Shown: positions 34,945 through 46,935, numbered from the stretch's first letter. The stretch: 64,000 bases of DNA from Halictus rubicundus (GCF_050948215.1 NC_135152.1:10884310-10948309); one strand, 5' to 3'. The notes: generated from the letters alone by a model not told the origin. Translations and numbers: made by a program.

Positions 34945-35193
34945 GGATTGCTGACACGACGAAGAAGGTACTCTAAACAATTGGTGCTTACTACTGTGCA
35001 AGGAAAAAAGCTGGTTCACGTGCGACAAGGTGTTATTCATGAGAGGCTTCCCACCCTTCGACGCTTTGCGCAGATTTGCGACGATAAAAATACAAACGCA
35101 CGCGGTAGAAAGGACAATGAAAAAGATTTATTCTGTAAAATGAGAATTTTGCAAGATTTGCTGCCGCCAATGTATAAACATCTGGAATTGTAA
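34945..35193 (+). CDS. protein-like open frame, unknown
   Basis: About 82 codons are open just after the palindrome. The peptide is basic, with TRRRRYSKQLVLTTVQGKKL and NEKDLFCKMRILQDLLPPMY, and ends in TAA. There is no ATG at the start; GGATTAAG at the left edge is a weak acceptor. The opposite strand has no long frame here, which is a mild point in its favour. No known domain. It could be a terminal exon or a remnant of a mobile-element protein. Confidence 0.18.
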   Translation, partial: GLLTRRRRYSKQLVLTTVQGKKLVHVRQGVIHERLPTLRRFAQICDDKNTNARGRKDNEKDLFCKMRILQDLLPPMYKHLEL

Positions 35194-35199
35194 TAATTA

Positions 35200-36240
35200 T
35201 ATATGGTTGTTGCTAATGCATCCGATGGATGTTAAATAATGTCCATACTTATTTTATGAAACCCTGCACAGTGTATCAACAACATGAGCTATTACAGTAG
35301 ACGTTGAAACGGTCCAGTTCGAAGGGACCACTGTGTACATACGATTTAGGCGTAAAAAGCTCGGTCCGCGAAGTCGATCACCGATGCCCGTTATCGCGCT
35401 CGTTTAATTAACGTTTACCTAACCGTTGACCGTACCGGCGTTCTAAAAATAGCGTTTATGAATATGCTAATGCTCTCATCATCGAGTAACACGCATCAGC
35501 TTTATCTACTTCTCCGAGTATCCGGTAGTAAACACGCTCGTGCCTGCTCGATATCGTGAATTTGATCGGCCGCTTCAAGAATCCAGTGAAACCTGTCCCC
35601 GAATGTGAAATTAATTAAATTAAACCGAACGGTTCGGAACGGTAGAGTATTTCCGAGGCCGGTGTAGGCCTGTGTACCAACTGTTAGACCGACTGTTGCA
35701 CTCTCGTTGTGCAATAACCAACACGTGCCGTGTCTTAAATATAGCTCAAACGGTGTTTCCGTCTCTTTCCGTGGCCGGCCTCTCTTTCTGTCTCTCTTTC
35801 TCTCTTCCTCACAAAGTCCACGGTTCTGATCAAAGGGAGACACGGTCCTAAAGTACGATAACAAACGCGTTGTTGTCGTCGGGGCTTCCGCGGATATTTA
35901 CTAATTGGAATCCGCATTATTTCCAGCCCGGTGCAACAAGATTCACGCGACCCTTTGCACTCTGCCCAGGAACTCATTTTGGACGCTCATTTTGTCGCTG
36001 TTCGGCGACAGTCGGAAAATGTCGGCCTGTCGTTCCCAAAAGCAAAAATACCGGGACTTCACATAAATACGGAAATTTCAGCAACTCTTCGCCCTTATCG
36101 TAACATAAAAACGTTCGATGGTGTCTCTTTTTATTTATTCATAAGATTCAGAATTATATCCAACAAATTGTATCATTTCTGACTGGCTTATTTTTTATCA
36201 GAGCTGTGGTGTACATTTATAACGAGTCTGAAACGAATCC
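35200..36240. other. non-coding stretch with CT-rich tract
   Basis: No gene recognised. A polypyrimidine tract with CTCTCTTTCTGTCTCTC-type words lies at 35779-35812. Confidence 0.5.
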
Positions 36241-36244
36241 TTGG

Positions 36245-36490
36245 AATTAGAACGCTTTTATACTTTCAACCGAACGTGCATTTATGTCACAATCCGATAG
36301 AACAGAGTCTCTACGTATTTCCAGCTTGTACCAATTTTGTAAAATCAATGGAAGTTAAAATTCTATCGAAATATTATGCTACTTTCATCTTATTGAACAT
36401 GTTAAGACAGAAAATAAATTTTTAGTTAACTCCAATTTGTTGCAGTTCAGGTGGAAAGTTTCTGTTTTGCATAAAGATCCGCAGTCTACT
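36245..36490 (+). mobile_element. MITE family A, copy 6
   Basis: The right end TTTTGCATAAAGATCCGCAG then TCTA is intact at 36466-36488. The left end is eroded; GTGCATTTATGTCACAA near 36277 corresponds to the ATGCATTTATGACAAAA box. The left limit is approximate. Confidence 0.65.
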
Positions 36491-36494
36491 TATA

Positions 36495-37215
36495 AGCAAG
36501 ATTTTCTGGCAGATTCAATTTTATGTTCATATGAAATGTATTAAAGAAAGGGATGATTCTTATTAAAACATTTTTAGACTCGATTAGATTGAACTATGAA
36601 CCAATAAACTGTGCGATAAGAAATAACGAAAACGGTGTCGTGAAATGTTTGGAGAGTATTGTTTCGGAAAAGAATCCGCAAATTCGCGGCCTGACTCATG
36701 CCCGACACGCCCAGAGGAACATAATCCGTGACGACCGTATATATCCCGTTGCATCGCAAGCCGTGGCTTGGCAAGCGACATTCATTTATTTCGGACGCCA
36801 ACGTTAAATCCATCGGAACAATTAACCGGTGTACGCAGATTGCGTGGGCGACACGCGCGATGCTCGCTGTGACATCTTCCTGCATCGTGACAGCAGATAA
36901 GAGCCGGCGCAAAAAACGCCTTGCCGCCTCAATAAGAATCGTACATGAGAACGCGCGGCCTAAACAATTTATTCGGAGAAAAACGTTAACACGTCGATCG
37001 GCCGACGTACCGTACTATTGAAGACTCTAACGGGGTCCACTTTCCACCCACACCGAATCTGCTTGCTCAAATATCTGCGGATTCTCGTTTCAACGTCCTC
37101 GAGACTGCACAAATTGTCGAAATAATCGACAATCTCTTAACAGAATTGCGAAACGATATTTGCAATCCGTTACTTACAACTAAACGCAGCATTGACATCT
37201 GTTAAAAACGAACAA
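36495..37215. other. non-coding stretch, nothing definite
   Basis: Overlapping open frames at 36553-37021 on both strands lack domains. No gene recognised. Confidence 0.5.
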
Positions 37216-37221
37216 AAATCT

Positions 37222-37392
37222 CTTTTGCACAAAATCGCAATTTTCGGTGAATTGCAAGGCACAGAAACCGAATAGAAAGTCCTCCCTTGATTTAATAATT
37301 TCAACAGATTTAATATTCTTTTAATATTCCTACTGTTCGAGTTCCATCTACTCGATTCTGTCATAAATGCACAAAATCCGCAGTGTATTAAT
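37222..37392 (-). mobile_element. MITE family A, copy 7 (inverted)
   Basis: CTGTCATAAATGCACAAAAT then CCGCAGTGTATTA is the reverse complement of the family left end, and TTGCAAGGCACAGAAACCG is the reverse complement of the internal TGTGTCTTGCAA box. The outer part at the low-coordinate side is eroded. Confidence 0.6.
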
Positions 37393-37394
37393 AA

Positions 37395-38080
37395 CTTCAA
37401 CAGACCAGGCCTGTCATTATGAATATATTTTTTCCCCGGAGTCAAAATGTTCCTCCGCTCTTTTTTTCAATATTTAGAGAATTAAACAAGACTGCAGGCA
37501 GTTGTGCTTTCCACGATTCGTCGAGCACTCTCCGGCAACGATCGTTTGTATTCATCGCGTCGACTCGCAATTAAACAAGCCGAGCGGGATATTAGAGCGG
37601 ATATCGTAAAAAGACGAGAATTCGTTTATTGCCTCGGAGCGCGTGCAATAAAAAAGAAAAAAGCCATGACAAAGCCGACGTGCCCGAGCGAGACACGCCT
37701 GAAACAGGAATCCCGATTGGAAACGTTGGGCCACTTTTAACATTTCAGATTCGCCAGGTTCCGACGACGCGACGGTCGTTCGTCGTGAATAAACCACGCC
37801 GGGGCCTCGCCCACCGCCCAAGATTCGCATTAAAAAATTAAGGACCCGGTTAAAAATACATTACACCGAGGGGGAGAACGATTGAAACTTTCCATTGACT
37901 CCGCGTGTTCGATCTTTATTCGCGCTGTTGAACGTCTGGAGAGACACTATCCACGCCCTTACGTTCGACCAATTAAAATCTCCCATCTCTCCTGGGCAAC
38001 GCAACGTCCGCGAGTGGCCGTCGTCGATGCAAACGATTTTTTACGCGGACGTCGCACAGTGGAACTAATTGCCATGTAAT
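37395..38080. other. non-coding stretch, nothing definite
   Basis: No gene recognised. Short frames only. Confidence 0.5.
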
Positions 38081-38084
38081 TCAT

Positions 38085-38709
38085 TTACCACTAAACCTAC
38101 CGACACCTCTTGTATATCTGTTTCTACCGTGCGTGGTCAAAATGACCGGCGCTTAAAAAAAGTTGTTGTTAATATAATTAAACGTAGATAATAGTGAATT
38201 CGTTGCTGAATGAATTAGTAGACGTTAGTATACTTCCATAAAATGACGATACAAATTTAGTTTTATATGATTGCCATTATACAAAAAATACTGCGATACT
38301 CTCTCATCGATTCACAAAATTATACTGTGTCGTCCATCTTTGCGGTTTCGATGCATTTGCCATGAAACAGTATTATCAACCAGGCACGTGCGTAACTTGA
38401 TAGCGGCTCATTCAATAAGGCGGCTCATTTATTTTGAGTTGATCATGCCACATTGAGAATAGACTTTCTTTTATACTGATTGTTTAGGTTTAGAAGAGTA
38501 AATGCCATATTACCTCGCGCGGTCAAATTGACCGGCCGCGGTACGTAGGACAAGATACACATATTTCTTGGAAAAAAAAAAATACATTGTATACATACTT
38601 TAAGAAAAGTCGTAAAGATAAATAGCGATGTGATAATATTGTATGTACGAAATTGTACGCAGAAGTTTGGAAAGCTCAATTTGACCGGGCTTGGTAGGTT
38701 TAGTGTTAA
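38085..38709. mobile_element. piggyBac-like element, family E, about 620 bp
   Basis: Left: TTAC (decayed TTAA) then CACTAAACCTACC; right: GGTAGGTTTAGTG then TTAA at 38706-38709, an exact 13-bp inverted end. A palindromic box GGTCAAAATGACCGG recurs near both ends and in the middle (38134, 38520 and, inverted, 38675), which suggests two overlapping copies or an internal duplication. A second GTTTAGGTTTAG word lies at 38484. No transposase frame. Confidence 0.7.
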
Positions 38710-38711
38710 GG

Positions 38712-39850
38712 ATACGCATGATCTGGAAATTTCGTGAAAGATAAAATGGGAGAAAATTCTCTGTCGAAAAATGGCACAACCATTTCCGAAACGATTTCTC
38801 CATAAAATCGAGAGCAACAGGGACAATTGGCACGCTCAGTTATTTTCCTTCTTCGTTCCACCGTGGTCGTAGCAAACGATTTTCAATGTGGAACAATTTT
38901 TGTGGCGGGCAGAATTCCTTGCGTGATCTTCCGTCACTTATAAAACTGGAGTGCACTTTAGATCTCATAATTGTAAAATCGGGGTATAACAACGAAGCGA
39001 AGGTGTACAAGAAAATCTGCGAATTCCTCTGTGCATTAGAGCACCATTTGGCCCCGGAATCTCCGCGATCGTCCTTCCGGATCGGACAATAGAATTTCAT
39101 TGTTCGCGATAAAACTCGAGCGGCGTGCGCGCCGGTCTCGAATATGAAAATCACGTGGGCGCCGATAACGTTTGAGTAACGCAACATTAAGCGTTATTTG
39201 TGTCGGTTCTATACTGTGTACGTTCTAAAGTGCACCATAAATATCGATATTACTCGGCGCTATGTCGCCGGGGAAGTCAATAAAAATTGCCTTTCGTCAC
39301 AAATGAACGTTTATCGGTCGTATATCTTCGGCAACCGGTGGGGATACTCAACAGCCGTGAATGCCCCCGGAATAAATTCCGCTAAAGGGTGGAGACTGCC
39401 TTAACGACCGTGAGCCGCGGCGGATCTGCTCGCGGATTTCTGCGGGGAGGCATTGTTTTGCTCGTCTCGCGAATCTTTTGTTCGTTTTCTTTTTGTTTTT
39501 TCGAGGACATCGAAGCCTCTGGACCAAAGGGACGGTTCCTCCGCGCGCTACGGCGCGTGAAAAATGAAAGAACACCGTGCCACGATTCATCAACCGCGTG
39601 CCGGGCCCCAGTCCTCGTGAAAGTGATGCATGCCCCCCGTCAAAGACGATACGGTGGATACCATTTGTTCCCCCTGGTAAAACGCACCCTGGTAATATAC
39701 CTAATTTCCATTCGTTTATATCAACGATCTGTTTTTACTCGGACCGACCCGCTTGACCACACCGTGACACCGAACTTGTCCTCCCCGCGACTGATTTTTC
39801 ACAAACTCGTTGTGCGACGAATGTGTTTCTTCAAGATCTTGATCTCCTGT
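38712..39850. other. non-coding stretch, nothing definite
   Basis: No gene recognised. Frames at 39348-39934 overlap on both strands. Confidence 0.5.
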
Positions 39851-39857
39851 GTAATTA

Positions 39858-40026
39858 GTAGACTGCGGATTTTATGTAAAGCAATGGACATATTTAAAAA
39901 ATTGAAGGACATCAGCGTATTGGTTTCAGCTTAATAAACTAATCGAAAGAAGAAACATATTTTTGTTTCGCTTCTGTGTCTTGCAATCAATGGAAACATT
40001 TTTTATTTTGCATACCGATCAGTCTA
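39858..40026 (+). mobile_element. MITE family A, copy 8
   Basis: Left end TAGTAGACTGCGGATTTTAT; right end TTTTGCATACCGATCAGTCT with a small deletion. The interior carries GCAATGGACATATTTAAAAA and TTCTGTGTCTTGCAATCAAT. About 170 bp. Confidence 0.8.
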
Positions 40027-40119
40027 GTAATTAAGCTTCATGCTTCAGCTTTTTTCCCTCAAATTTTATTTTTGTAGAGCAATATTCACTTATGCACGTC
40101 AATGTAGAATTTTTTGCAC

Positions 40120-40260
40120 TTAGGCTGCGGATTTTATGCATTTGTGTATGTTCAAATCGAGTAAACATCAAACAAACAATTTAGACATTTAACCGTATCG
40201 ATATATACATTATTGATGGAAGCAACAAATTTTTATTTGCATAAAGATCTGCAGTCTACT
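40120..40260 (+). mobile_element. MITE family A, copy 9
   Basis: Left end TAGGCTGCGGATTTTATGCA and right end TTGCATAAAGATCTGCAGTC. It lies about 95 bp from copy 8, in the same orientation. Confidence 0.8.
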
Positions 40261-40302
40261 TATAACATGTAAAAATATCTACAATATCTGTTATATACGT
40301 TA

Positions 40303-40400
40303 CAGATAGATAGATACTTTATTGATTCCCCTCAGGGTTACAATTTTTATACCTCACTCCGGTCTTATCCTACTCTTATTTCTAACTTAAAGCTATCTTT
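40303..40400 (-). mobile_element. 3' end of a non-LTR retrotransposon
   Basis: On the minus strand the sequence reads ...CCTGAGGGGAATCAATAAAG, then TATCTATCTATCTG. A GGGGAATCAATAAAGT end followed by a short ATCT tandem tail is characteristic of 3' ends of several non-LTR retrotransposon groups. Only the 3' part is present (5' truncation is usual); no reverse transcriptase frame is seen. The limit on the high-coordinate side is uncertain. Confidence 0.55.
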
Positions 40401-40409
40401 CTTTTTAAA

Positions 40410-40960
40410 TATTTTTTTATTGTACCGGAGTATACTGTATTGCACTCCTTTCGCATTGATTTGTCAGATTTTATTCTTAGACACGTCTTTGGAACGACTC
40501 CGTGCGTCTATAAAGATTTCTGCGGTTACTTCCGCGTCACCCGGTGTGCTCCAATTTTTCTGATCACTGTCGACCGCTCGCCAGGGTCACGATCGCATCT
40601 CGCTGGTCCACGCGGAACCAAGGAAGCGAGATCTCGCCGAAGGCCGCGAAACTGTGCGTCGCATCTATCGTGGAAGGTCACGTGAACCGATAAACCGTGG
40701 CACGCGGTGTTATGCGTGTCACGATGCAAATGTGTTTAGCGCCATAAGCGTATCTGGCTGTTCGTAAACGAACAGAGACGGTCCGAGGCAAAGGGGGACG
40801 CGGATTGAATTCGAAAAGCGGGTTCCGCGAGGGGTTGCCGTGCATGCTAAACGCTCGCGAGAGACCCTTGCAGTATTATTAATGCGTCTGGCGAGTGCAA
40901 CCGGTGATGCACGCCCGACCGATGGCCTCTATTAAATTCGGTTCGACGCTAAATATGCTG
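40410..40960. other. non-coding stretch, nothing definite
   Basis: No gene recognised. Confidence 0.5.
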
Positions 40961-40964
40961 ATCC

Positions 40965-41173
40965 GTCGCTGCAGGTGGCGGCGCAGTTTAAGGGGCTCTT
41001 ATGGAGCGTCATTCTGCCAGGACCACGTTTGGAGATTTTTGTAAAGAGAGCAGTACAACATAATTTTCGGAAGTCCAAATACTTAGAATTATGGGAGTTC
41101 CTCGAAGAGGGTAATATAAAACAAGTGTGCCTAGTTGGCTGGCACGATCCCGGCCGTCCTATTGCTCTGTGAT
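40965..41173 (+). CDS. protein-like open frame, unknown
   Basis: After CGCTGCAG (a possible splice acceptor ending at 40974) a frame stays open for about 65 codons to TGA. The peptide contains QFKGLLWSVILPGPRLEIFV and SKYLELWEFLEEGNIKQVCL and ends GWHDPGRPIAL. Composition is protein-like. There is no ATG at its start and the polypyrimidine tract is poor. It may be a last exon, a gene fragment or chance. Confidence 0.18.
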
Positions 41174-41179
41174 AAAAAA

Positions 41180-42875
41180 AAGCAACGTTTTAATTAGTAG
41201 GAACGTAGTTATGGTACGACCCAAAGATATAAGATATCTCATTAATTATCAAATTGGCAGAATTCTAATTTGGTTTTCCAGGCTTCTTCTTCTCATTTAG
41301 CATAATCAATAAAAATAGAAATATGTCGATATTTATTGGTTTCTAGTCGATGCGATATCGGAAAATTTTCTGCAGATTTTCTGAAAATTTTTAGCTGATC
41401 GCACTAAGGTTTCGAAAAAAATGCATACATAACTTGCTTATTCCTACGAATACTAACAAATCCTTTTGCCAGCATATTTTTAAGGGCGCGTACTTTAAGA
41501 AAACGCAAAAAACAAAAATGTTTCTAGACCAGAAGATCGCCTTAATGGTGGCCGGGGCTCGAGATCCTGCGGTGGAACGCGATCATGGGGCCGACGACCG
41601 ATTTTCACGGGAGAACCGATAGGGGCACACATGCTGGCGGAACAAGTTCCTTGGGGGGGAATTTTTTCTCGGGCCCCCGGAGCCCGGGCCCGAACCCGGA
41701 CCCGGGACCGGGACCAAGGCTTGGACGCGCCCGATCGCCGATTCGTCGCACTTGCGAAAAGAACGCGCATATTTATCGATGTCGTTAATAATGCGCCGCC
41801 GGGGAAAGGGCCCCCAGGAATTCCGGGCCCTACACGCACGGCCACGATTTGCTTCGACCTTTGTCAACGAATGTCGAACACGCGTTCCGCCCGAATTAAG
41901 CGGTCCCGATCTTACTTCGCGCTTTACCGATCGGACTGCTGTGCCATAGCGACACCCCATAAAAATTAAATTTCTTTAATGTTACAACCATGTAACCGTG
42001 AAGGCGTTTCACTTGCCTTCATAAGAAATTTCGGTGTGGGTGGTGGAATTAATTTATTATCGCTTCCCACTGATCAAAATCGATGCAAATTTGATATACT
42101 GGAATTTTGGGAACCTTGTTAGAAGCTGTGAGGAACTCTTGCACTCACTGTGAGCGTAATCGGTATCGTTTACACGAGGGGGGTTCTGTTCTCGAATTCC
42201 GCGGACCGGTGTGAAACATCGCCGAATTCGGAAGATGAGCTTACTCTGAAATCCTGAAAAATGGCTGGCCAGAGTCCATCGAGGTGCTCTGCCCGGAGGA
42301 TGAGTCGAATCCTCTCGCAGGTGTACGCGGCGAAAATTTCTTTTTCATAAATCGTCCCCGGAGCTGAACGCGACAACGAGCAATTAAATAAATACAGGCG
42401 AGATAAACTTGTTTAATTCCCTCCCTTCGCTAAAGAATGTTTACTCGAAGGAGGTCAAGGTGCAAGCTCCGCGAAATTCACGGCTCTCCGGTCGCTGTAT
42501 ACCGGTTTGTCGGGTTTTTCCCTCGGCGACGTTAATTTCTCAGTTTTAATCCTCGCCTCTACTTCCGAAATGAACCATCGGTGTATCTAAACGTCCGTGC
42601 TTCGGATAACGAACGCCCGGCCGCGGACCCGGAGCCGCGCATAAATTCGCTTTATCGGCGAATATACGCTGATACACATACTTCGCGGCTGCACGCCGAA
42701 ACAAGATGCCAAAAAACCTGGCGTTAAGTGCACTAAACCGTACGTTAAACAGCGCGGAGCTAAACCAACGGTGCAGCGTGTCGATTTCCGATCGGTGCTC
42801 GAAATGCTCGATCTAGATAGAAAATGACCAATTGAACGGCTAATTGGCTGAAGAACTTTGCACTGATTCACATTT
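41180..42875. other. non-coding stretch with GC-rich core
   Basis: No gene recognised. At about 41640-41720 there are CCCGGG-rich words (CCCGGACCCGGGACCGGGAC) that give long spurious frames on both strands. Confidence 0.5.
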
Positions 42876-42881
42876 TGTAGA

Positions 42882-43038
42882 GCAGTGCGTTTACGTTTTC
42901 GTAGAATAATTATTCAAAGAAACGAAAATCAAGTAAGTAACCGTATTAATAAATTTACTATTTGCAACCCATTAAAATTGTCAAGGAGACAGACGAATGT
43001 CTATGTAGGAATTATTTTGCATAAATATCCGCAGTCTA
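42882..43038 (+). mobile_element. MITE family A, copy 10
   Basis: The right end TTTTGCATAAATATCCGCAG then TCTA is perfect. GTCTATGTAGGAATT is a shortened internal box. The left end is eroded and its position approximate. Confidence 0.65.
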
Positions 43039-43039
43039 A

Positions 43040-43480
43040 GTATTACAATGCTACAGCAAGGTATGTACATCCCTCCCGATACGATCGTTTATAAATTCGT
43101 GTGTTTAAAAATGAGTTCCAAGAATAACAAATATACCTTCCAGAGATATATGCACGGTGTTAGAAAGCCGAATTCAAGAACTATCCGCAGGAGGCGACCC
43201 TAAAAACGTCATTTATCGCGGACCCCCAGCAAAGGGCAGGTTCTTTTTGGTCCCACGGCGGTTTTCAATAATCCGTGCATAAATTCCGCGCGAAATCGTC
43301 ATCGCGATAAAACGACTACGCATCGGATGTATCCTTTCACCATTGATTATCCTTTTCCACGATATATACGTCCAACTGGTTTACGAAGGCAGCGCCGCGC
43401 CGGTACTTTTTCCTCGTGTTTTGCCAGCTGGGCCCGACCCGGCCCGACTTCGGTCCATCTCTCGGAGTAGCAGAGCAAGA
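43040..43480. other. non-coding stretch, nothing definite
   Basis: No gene recognised. Confidence 0.5.
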
Positions 43481-43488
43481 AAAAGTTT

Positions 43489-43533
43489 CTCTCTCTCTCT
43501 CTGTCGAGAGAGAGAGAGAGAGAGATAGAGAGA
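43489..43533. repeat. (CT)n-(GA)n inverted microsatellite
   Basis: A CT run (43489-43502) is followed, after GTC, by a GA run (43506-43533). The two halves are complementary and can form a hairpin of more than ten base pairs. Confidence 0.9.
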
Positions 43534-43680
43534 CCGGGAGTAGGAGGAACAGAAGGAAGAGGAGGAATAAGAGGAGGGTTAACGCACTCGCCACACCCTG
43601 CTTTAAAGATTGTAAACGATTATTAATGCTCCACCGTGGCTGACCCGTAACCCACCGCCGGGTTCCCCAGCCCCTGGTGT

Positions 43681-43734
43681 CCTTCTCCTTTTTGGTTCCT
43701 CCGGTCCCCTTCTCCTTTTGGTTCCTCTGGTCCT
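43681..43734 (+). repeat. two-copy 27-bp tandem repeat
   Basis: CCTTCTCCTTTTTGGTTCCT continuing to CGGTCC, then again with one T fewer and one substitution. Low divergence indicates a recent event. Confidence 0.9.
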
Positions 43735-43739
43735 GTACC

Positions 43740-44420
43740 ACACGTTTCTCCTCTCCTCTCCCCTTTCCCACCCTCGAAAATATCTGGCCAGGAATAACCA
43801 GACGGAATGGCACACAGAAGAAATCGAACGGTCCCGAAACCGCTCTCGGCCGCAGCCCCGACCCTTTTATCCGGGCTTTTCTTAATTAGCTCGCCGCATT
43901 ATGGAGTATACCACGAAAGTTATGCTCCAACCGCCATCGGCCAATTTGCGTAACACGCTGTACCCGACTGCATTAAAGGTGTCGAGCGTGGCCAAATTAA
44001 ATCAGGGGAGACACTATACGGCCCCCGCGCTCGGATAAACTCCAACGAAACGCCGAAAATTGAGGGGGCCTTTAACGCGCGCGCTCGTGCGCGTCTTTTG
44101 CGGATTCCCCTCGGCGCTGCGTGAAATTCGATCTGCGACATTTCTTCCTCGGACGTGTAAAAATCACTCGAAATTTATTGGTCTCCGCCTTGGAGCATCA
44201 ACAGCTTTTCCCACAGCGCGCCAAAAGTTCGAAATAATTACCAACTGGGACCACGATCTCGAGAAAAATGAATTTCGCAAGTTCCTAATGCACGCAATCG
44301 ACAAGCTCATCTTTGCACCAAGGCCATCAAACAGCGGGGAATTAGATTTCCTCTCGTACAAAATGAAAATAATTCCATAAAATATTTATTCTATCTTCTA
44401 AACATCTGTCTGGAATATTT
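43740..44420. other. non-coding stretch, nothing definite
   Basis: No gene recognised. Confidence 0.5.
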
Positions 44421-44425
44421 ACAGC

Positions 44426-44782
44426 TGACACGCTCATTATACAAAGTTCTGTCGTGGAGACCACAGAAATGAAGATTCGAGTATCGTTGTTTCACAGCGA
44501 TCATTACGCTATAAATTGAAAGAGGCCGGCGAGAGATGTTGGTTTTATCCCGTAATCATCTTACCGGAAGAGATTGATGCGTTTTATCCTCATAATAATA
44601 TTCACACGAGGCTGCAGTTTCTAAGTGAAATGGACGATGAATATTCATACCTCTCGTTCCCCTTTTCAATGGAAAACCCACTAATGATCCGTCCCGCGGG
44701 GACAACCATACCGAATCTGGCCAATTTCGCCGAGCGTTTCTCGCGAAGGGCGAAGACGTTTATGTTTTTCAGAGAACATTAG
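44426..44782 (+). CDS. protein-like open frame, unknown
   Basis: The frame is open for about 118 codons to TAG. The later part looks protein-like: RCWFYPVIILPEEIDAFYPH, NIHTRLQFLSEMDDEYSYLS and MIRPAGTTIPNLANFAERFS. No in-frame ATG lies near the left edge and no clear acceptor was found. Unlike most frames here, the opposite strand is not open over the same part. No known domain; chance or an exon fragment. Confidence 0.2.
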
Positions 44783-45045
44783 CGGAGGGAATCAACGGGT
44801 GAAGATAAAAATCGCGTTCCAAGCGATTTTATTAGCTCCGTCGGGCTTTGTGAGTTTACTTAATACGCGAAGAAATTATTACATTTCGCGTTACTGCGAT
44901 CGAGATGTCTGGATTTCTTGGATCTATAAAATTGACACTGAGCAACACGAATATAAAAACGGTAACGAGTATTATGCCAGTTTAATCACTGTTCGATGGA
45001 ATAAGCCATTTTGAGCCATTCGGTGGGCCTAGGGTAAATAATTTA

Positions 45046-45302
45046 TCGAAATGACCAAAGAATGAAAAATATTCTCCGTTTTGCAAATTCGATGTTAATA
45101 TACTGTCTAGGATAAGTTTCTATGCTTCACCTAACTTTTCAACGATTTTGACTATGTTTGGCCATTGGGCCAGAGACTATGAATTTTCTGATGTTTTTCA
45201 CGCATACAGAATCGATATATTGTTGATGCACTGTCCGGAATAAATTCCTACAAAATTTAATCGCCCTATTTTTCATCGAAATCGGCCATTCTGTGCCATA
45301 TT
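45046..45302 (+). repeat. two-copy tandem duplication, about 120 bp
   Basis: Two segments align with each other: one ending GACTATGTTTGGCCATTGGG (about 45148-45167) and one ending CATCGAAATCGGCCATTCTG. Both contain ACTGTC(T/C)(A/G)G(G/A)A(T/A)AA and ATTCGATGTTAATATA / AATCGATATATTGTTGATG. The copies are old and diverged. Confidence 0.5.
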
Positions 45303-45304
45303 TC

Positions 45305-46935
45305 AGAACACTGAACTTTTCCCCGAAAAAACCGGTTTCACGAATTAAAGTTCGGCGGAACAGAATTAAAGAACCGATTAAAATTAATCATCCGATGCGC
45401 AGAAACTCGAGCCGCGCGCTTCATTTGCTTCAAAGGACTGCGCGCATTTCGGCGTAGCCGTTTTATCTGAACGGTTACGGGCGACGGGCACCGAATATAA
45501 CCGCGGAGCCACGTTATGAAAACAAATTGCCCGGCCCGGCAGAAGTTTGCGATACTTTCGGTAGTCCTTGTTTATCGATATTTACGAGACAGTTTCAGTT
45601 CCTCGAATTCGCCATTATCGGGTGTTCCGTTTAAGCCGGGGTCCGCTCGATAATCCAATGATCCGCGATATGAAACGATACAACGCGTATAAAGATAACG
45701 TCGCCGGTGCACATCGGCGAAGTGTCGATGTCGCATTATGCAAATTGCGCGTGACACGTGCGATATTTCGTGGAAGTTGCGGCACAACCGTGTCCCCGTG
45801 ATGGACGAAACTTTGCATGAAATCGGGTCCGGAACGTCGTTCGCCGATTCATAATCGAGGGGACCCCGCCGACCGGCAACGGCGTCCAAAAGCAAATGGC
45901 AGAAACGACGAGAAATCATGCGTAAAAATCTTGTGAAACCTTTTTCGGGCTGTTTCCGACAAATTTCTTTTCCTGTCGTAATCTGTTGCCCGAAGAGAGA
46001 AAAGGGAACGCGACGAAGGAAAGAAATCGTTTCCGTTCCTCCTCGAAGAATCTTGCAATTAATTAAAAAAGAAAAAAGAAAAAAAGAAAGAAAGAAAGAA
46101 AACACGAGGATAGCCGTTACATTGCGATAATTAAACTTCAGCATTTTAGCCCGTCAATTAAAAATTAATCTCACTATACTGTTCCTAACATGAACTTAAT
46201 CTCTTAGCGATCCGAAGAGAATAAGCGATAAAACGATGATTGCCGTGCCGTTATTGTGCTGGTACAGAATGGACATTCAGAGTTTTACGGTACATCTAAT
46301 ACGAGAGCATTAAAGAGCCTGTAATAAATGAGTGCCGGGTTGCCCGCAGAAGGGTTAATGTCTTTCTTATAAACAGAGAATGCTATTCGGACGGAACTAT
46401 CTCAAATATGTTGGAAACCGCAGGATCGCGTAAACCGGGCATTCCCGGTTTTTCCGTTTGCCGTTCGCCTCTAGAAAGGTGGGGGATAATGGCTGGAAAA
46501 ATGACAACCGTATTCGAATCAGCAGAAATAGATACGATGACTCACCATGAAAACCATGAACCTTGATTGCAGGTTGGCGCTCTCGAAGTAAGTCAGCGTT
46601 TCCAGCCACCGTGCTCGCCCGTGTATACGCTGTTCACTTCCTTTCTCCGTTTCGATCCTTTTTTCCTGGGGTATTAATTCACTTCACAGCCGAGAAATCG
46701 ATCGGTTAGTTCACAACGATAATCACAACTCGATCGCACTGTCCGATTCGTCGGTAATACGTGTGCAGAACTATTCCTTTCGGAATCGCGCCGGTCACCG
46801 GTCCGATTGCGAGCAGCTCGCCAGACAAACCGATGATTAACAAATGATGCGGGGAGGGAGGGGGGATCCAATGGGGTACAGTGATCCGAGAAAAACAATT
46901 GATCGTCCGTTATTGCTTCTCGATTATCTCTAATA
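45305..46935. other. non-coding stretch, nothing definite
   Basis: No gene recognised. A possible solo piggyBac-like end (GCAGAAGGGTTAA, TTAA at 46355-46358) has only a weak partner, near 46197. Confidence 0.45.
46067..46102. repeat. A-rich (GAAA)n microsatellite
   Basis: GAAAAAAGAAAAAAAGAAAG followed by further GAAA units. Confidence 0.85.

Noticed and set aside
45572..46144. 190-codon minus-strand frame
   Set aside because: Its start lies in an A-rich microsatellite that gives a hydrophobic FFLSFFLF-type N terminus resembling a signal peptide; the remainder overlaps other frames and has no domain.
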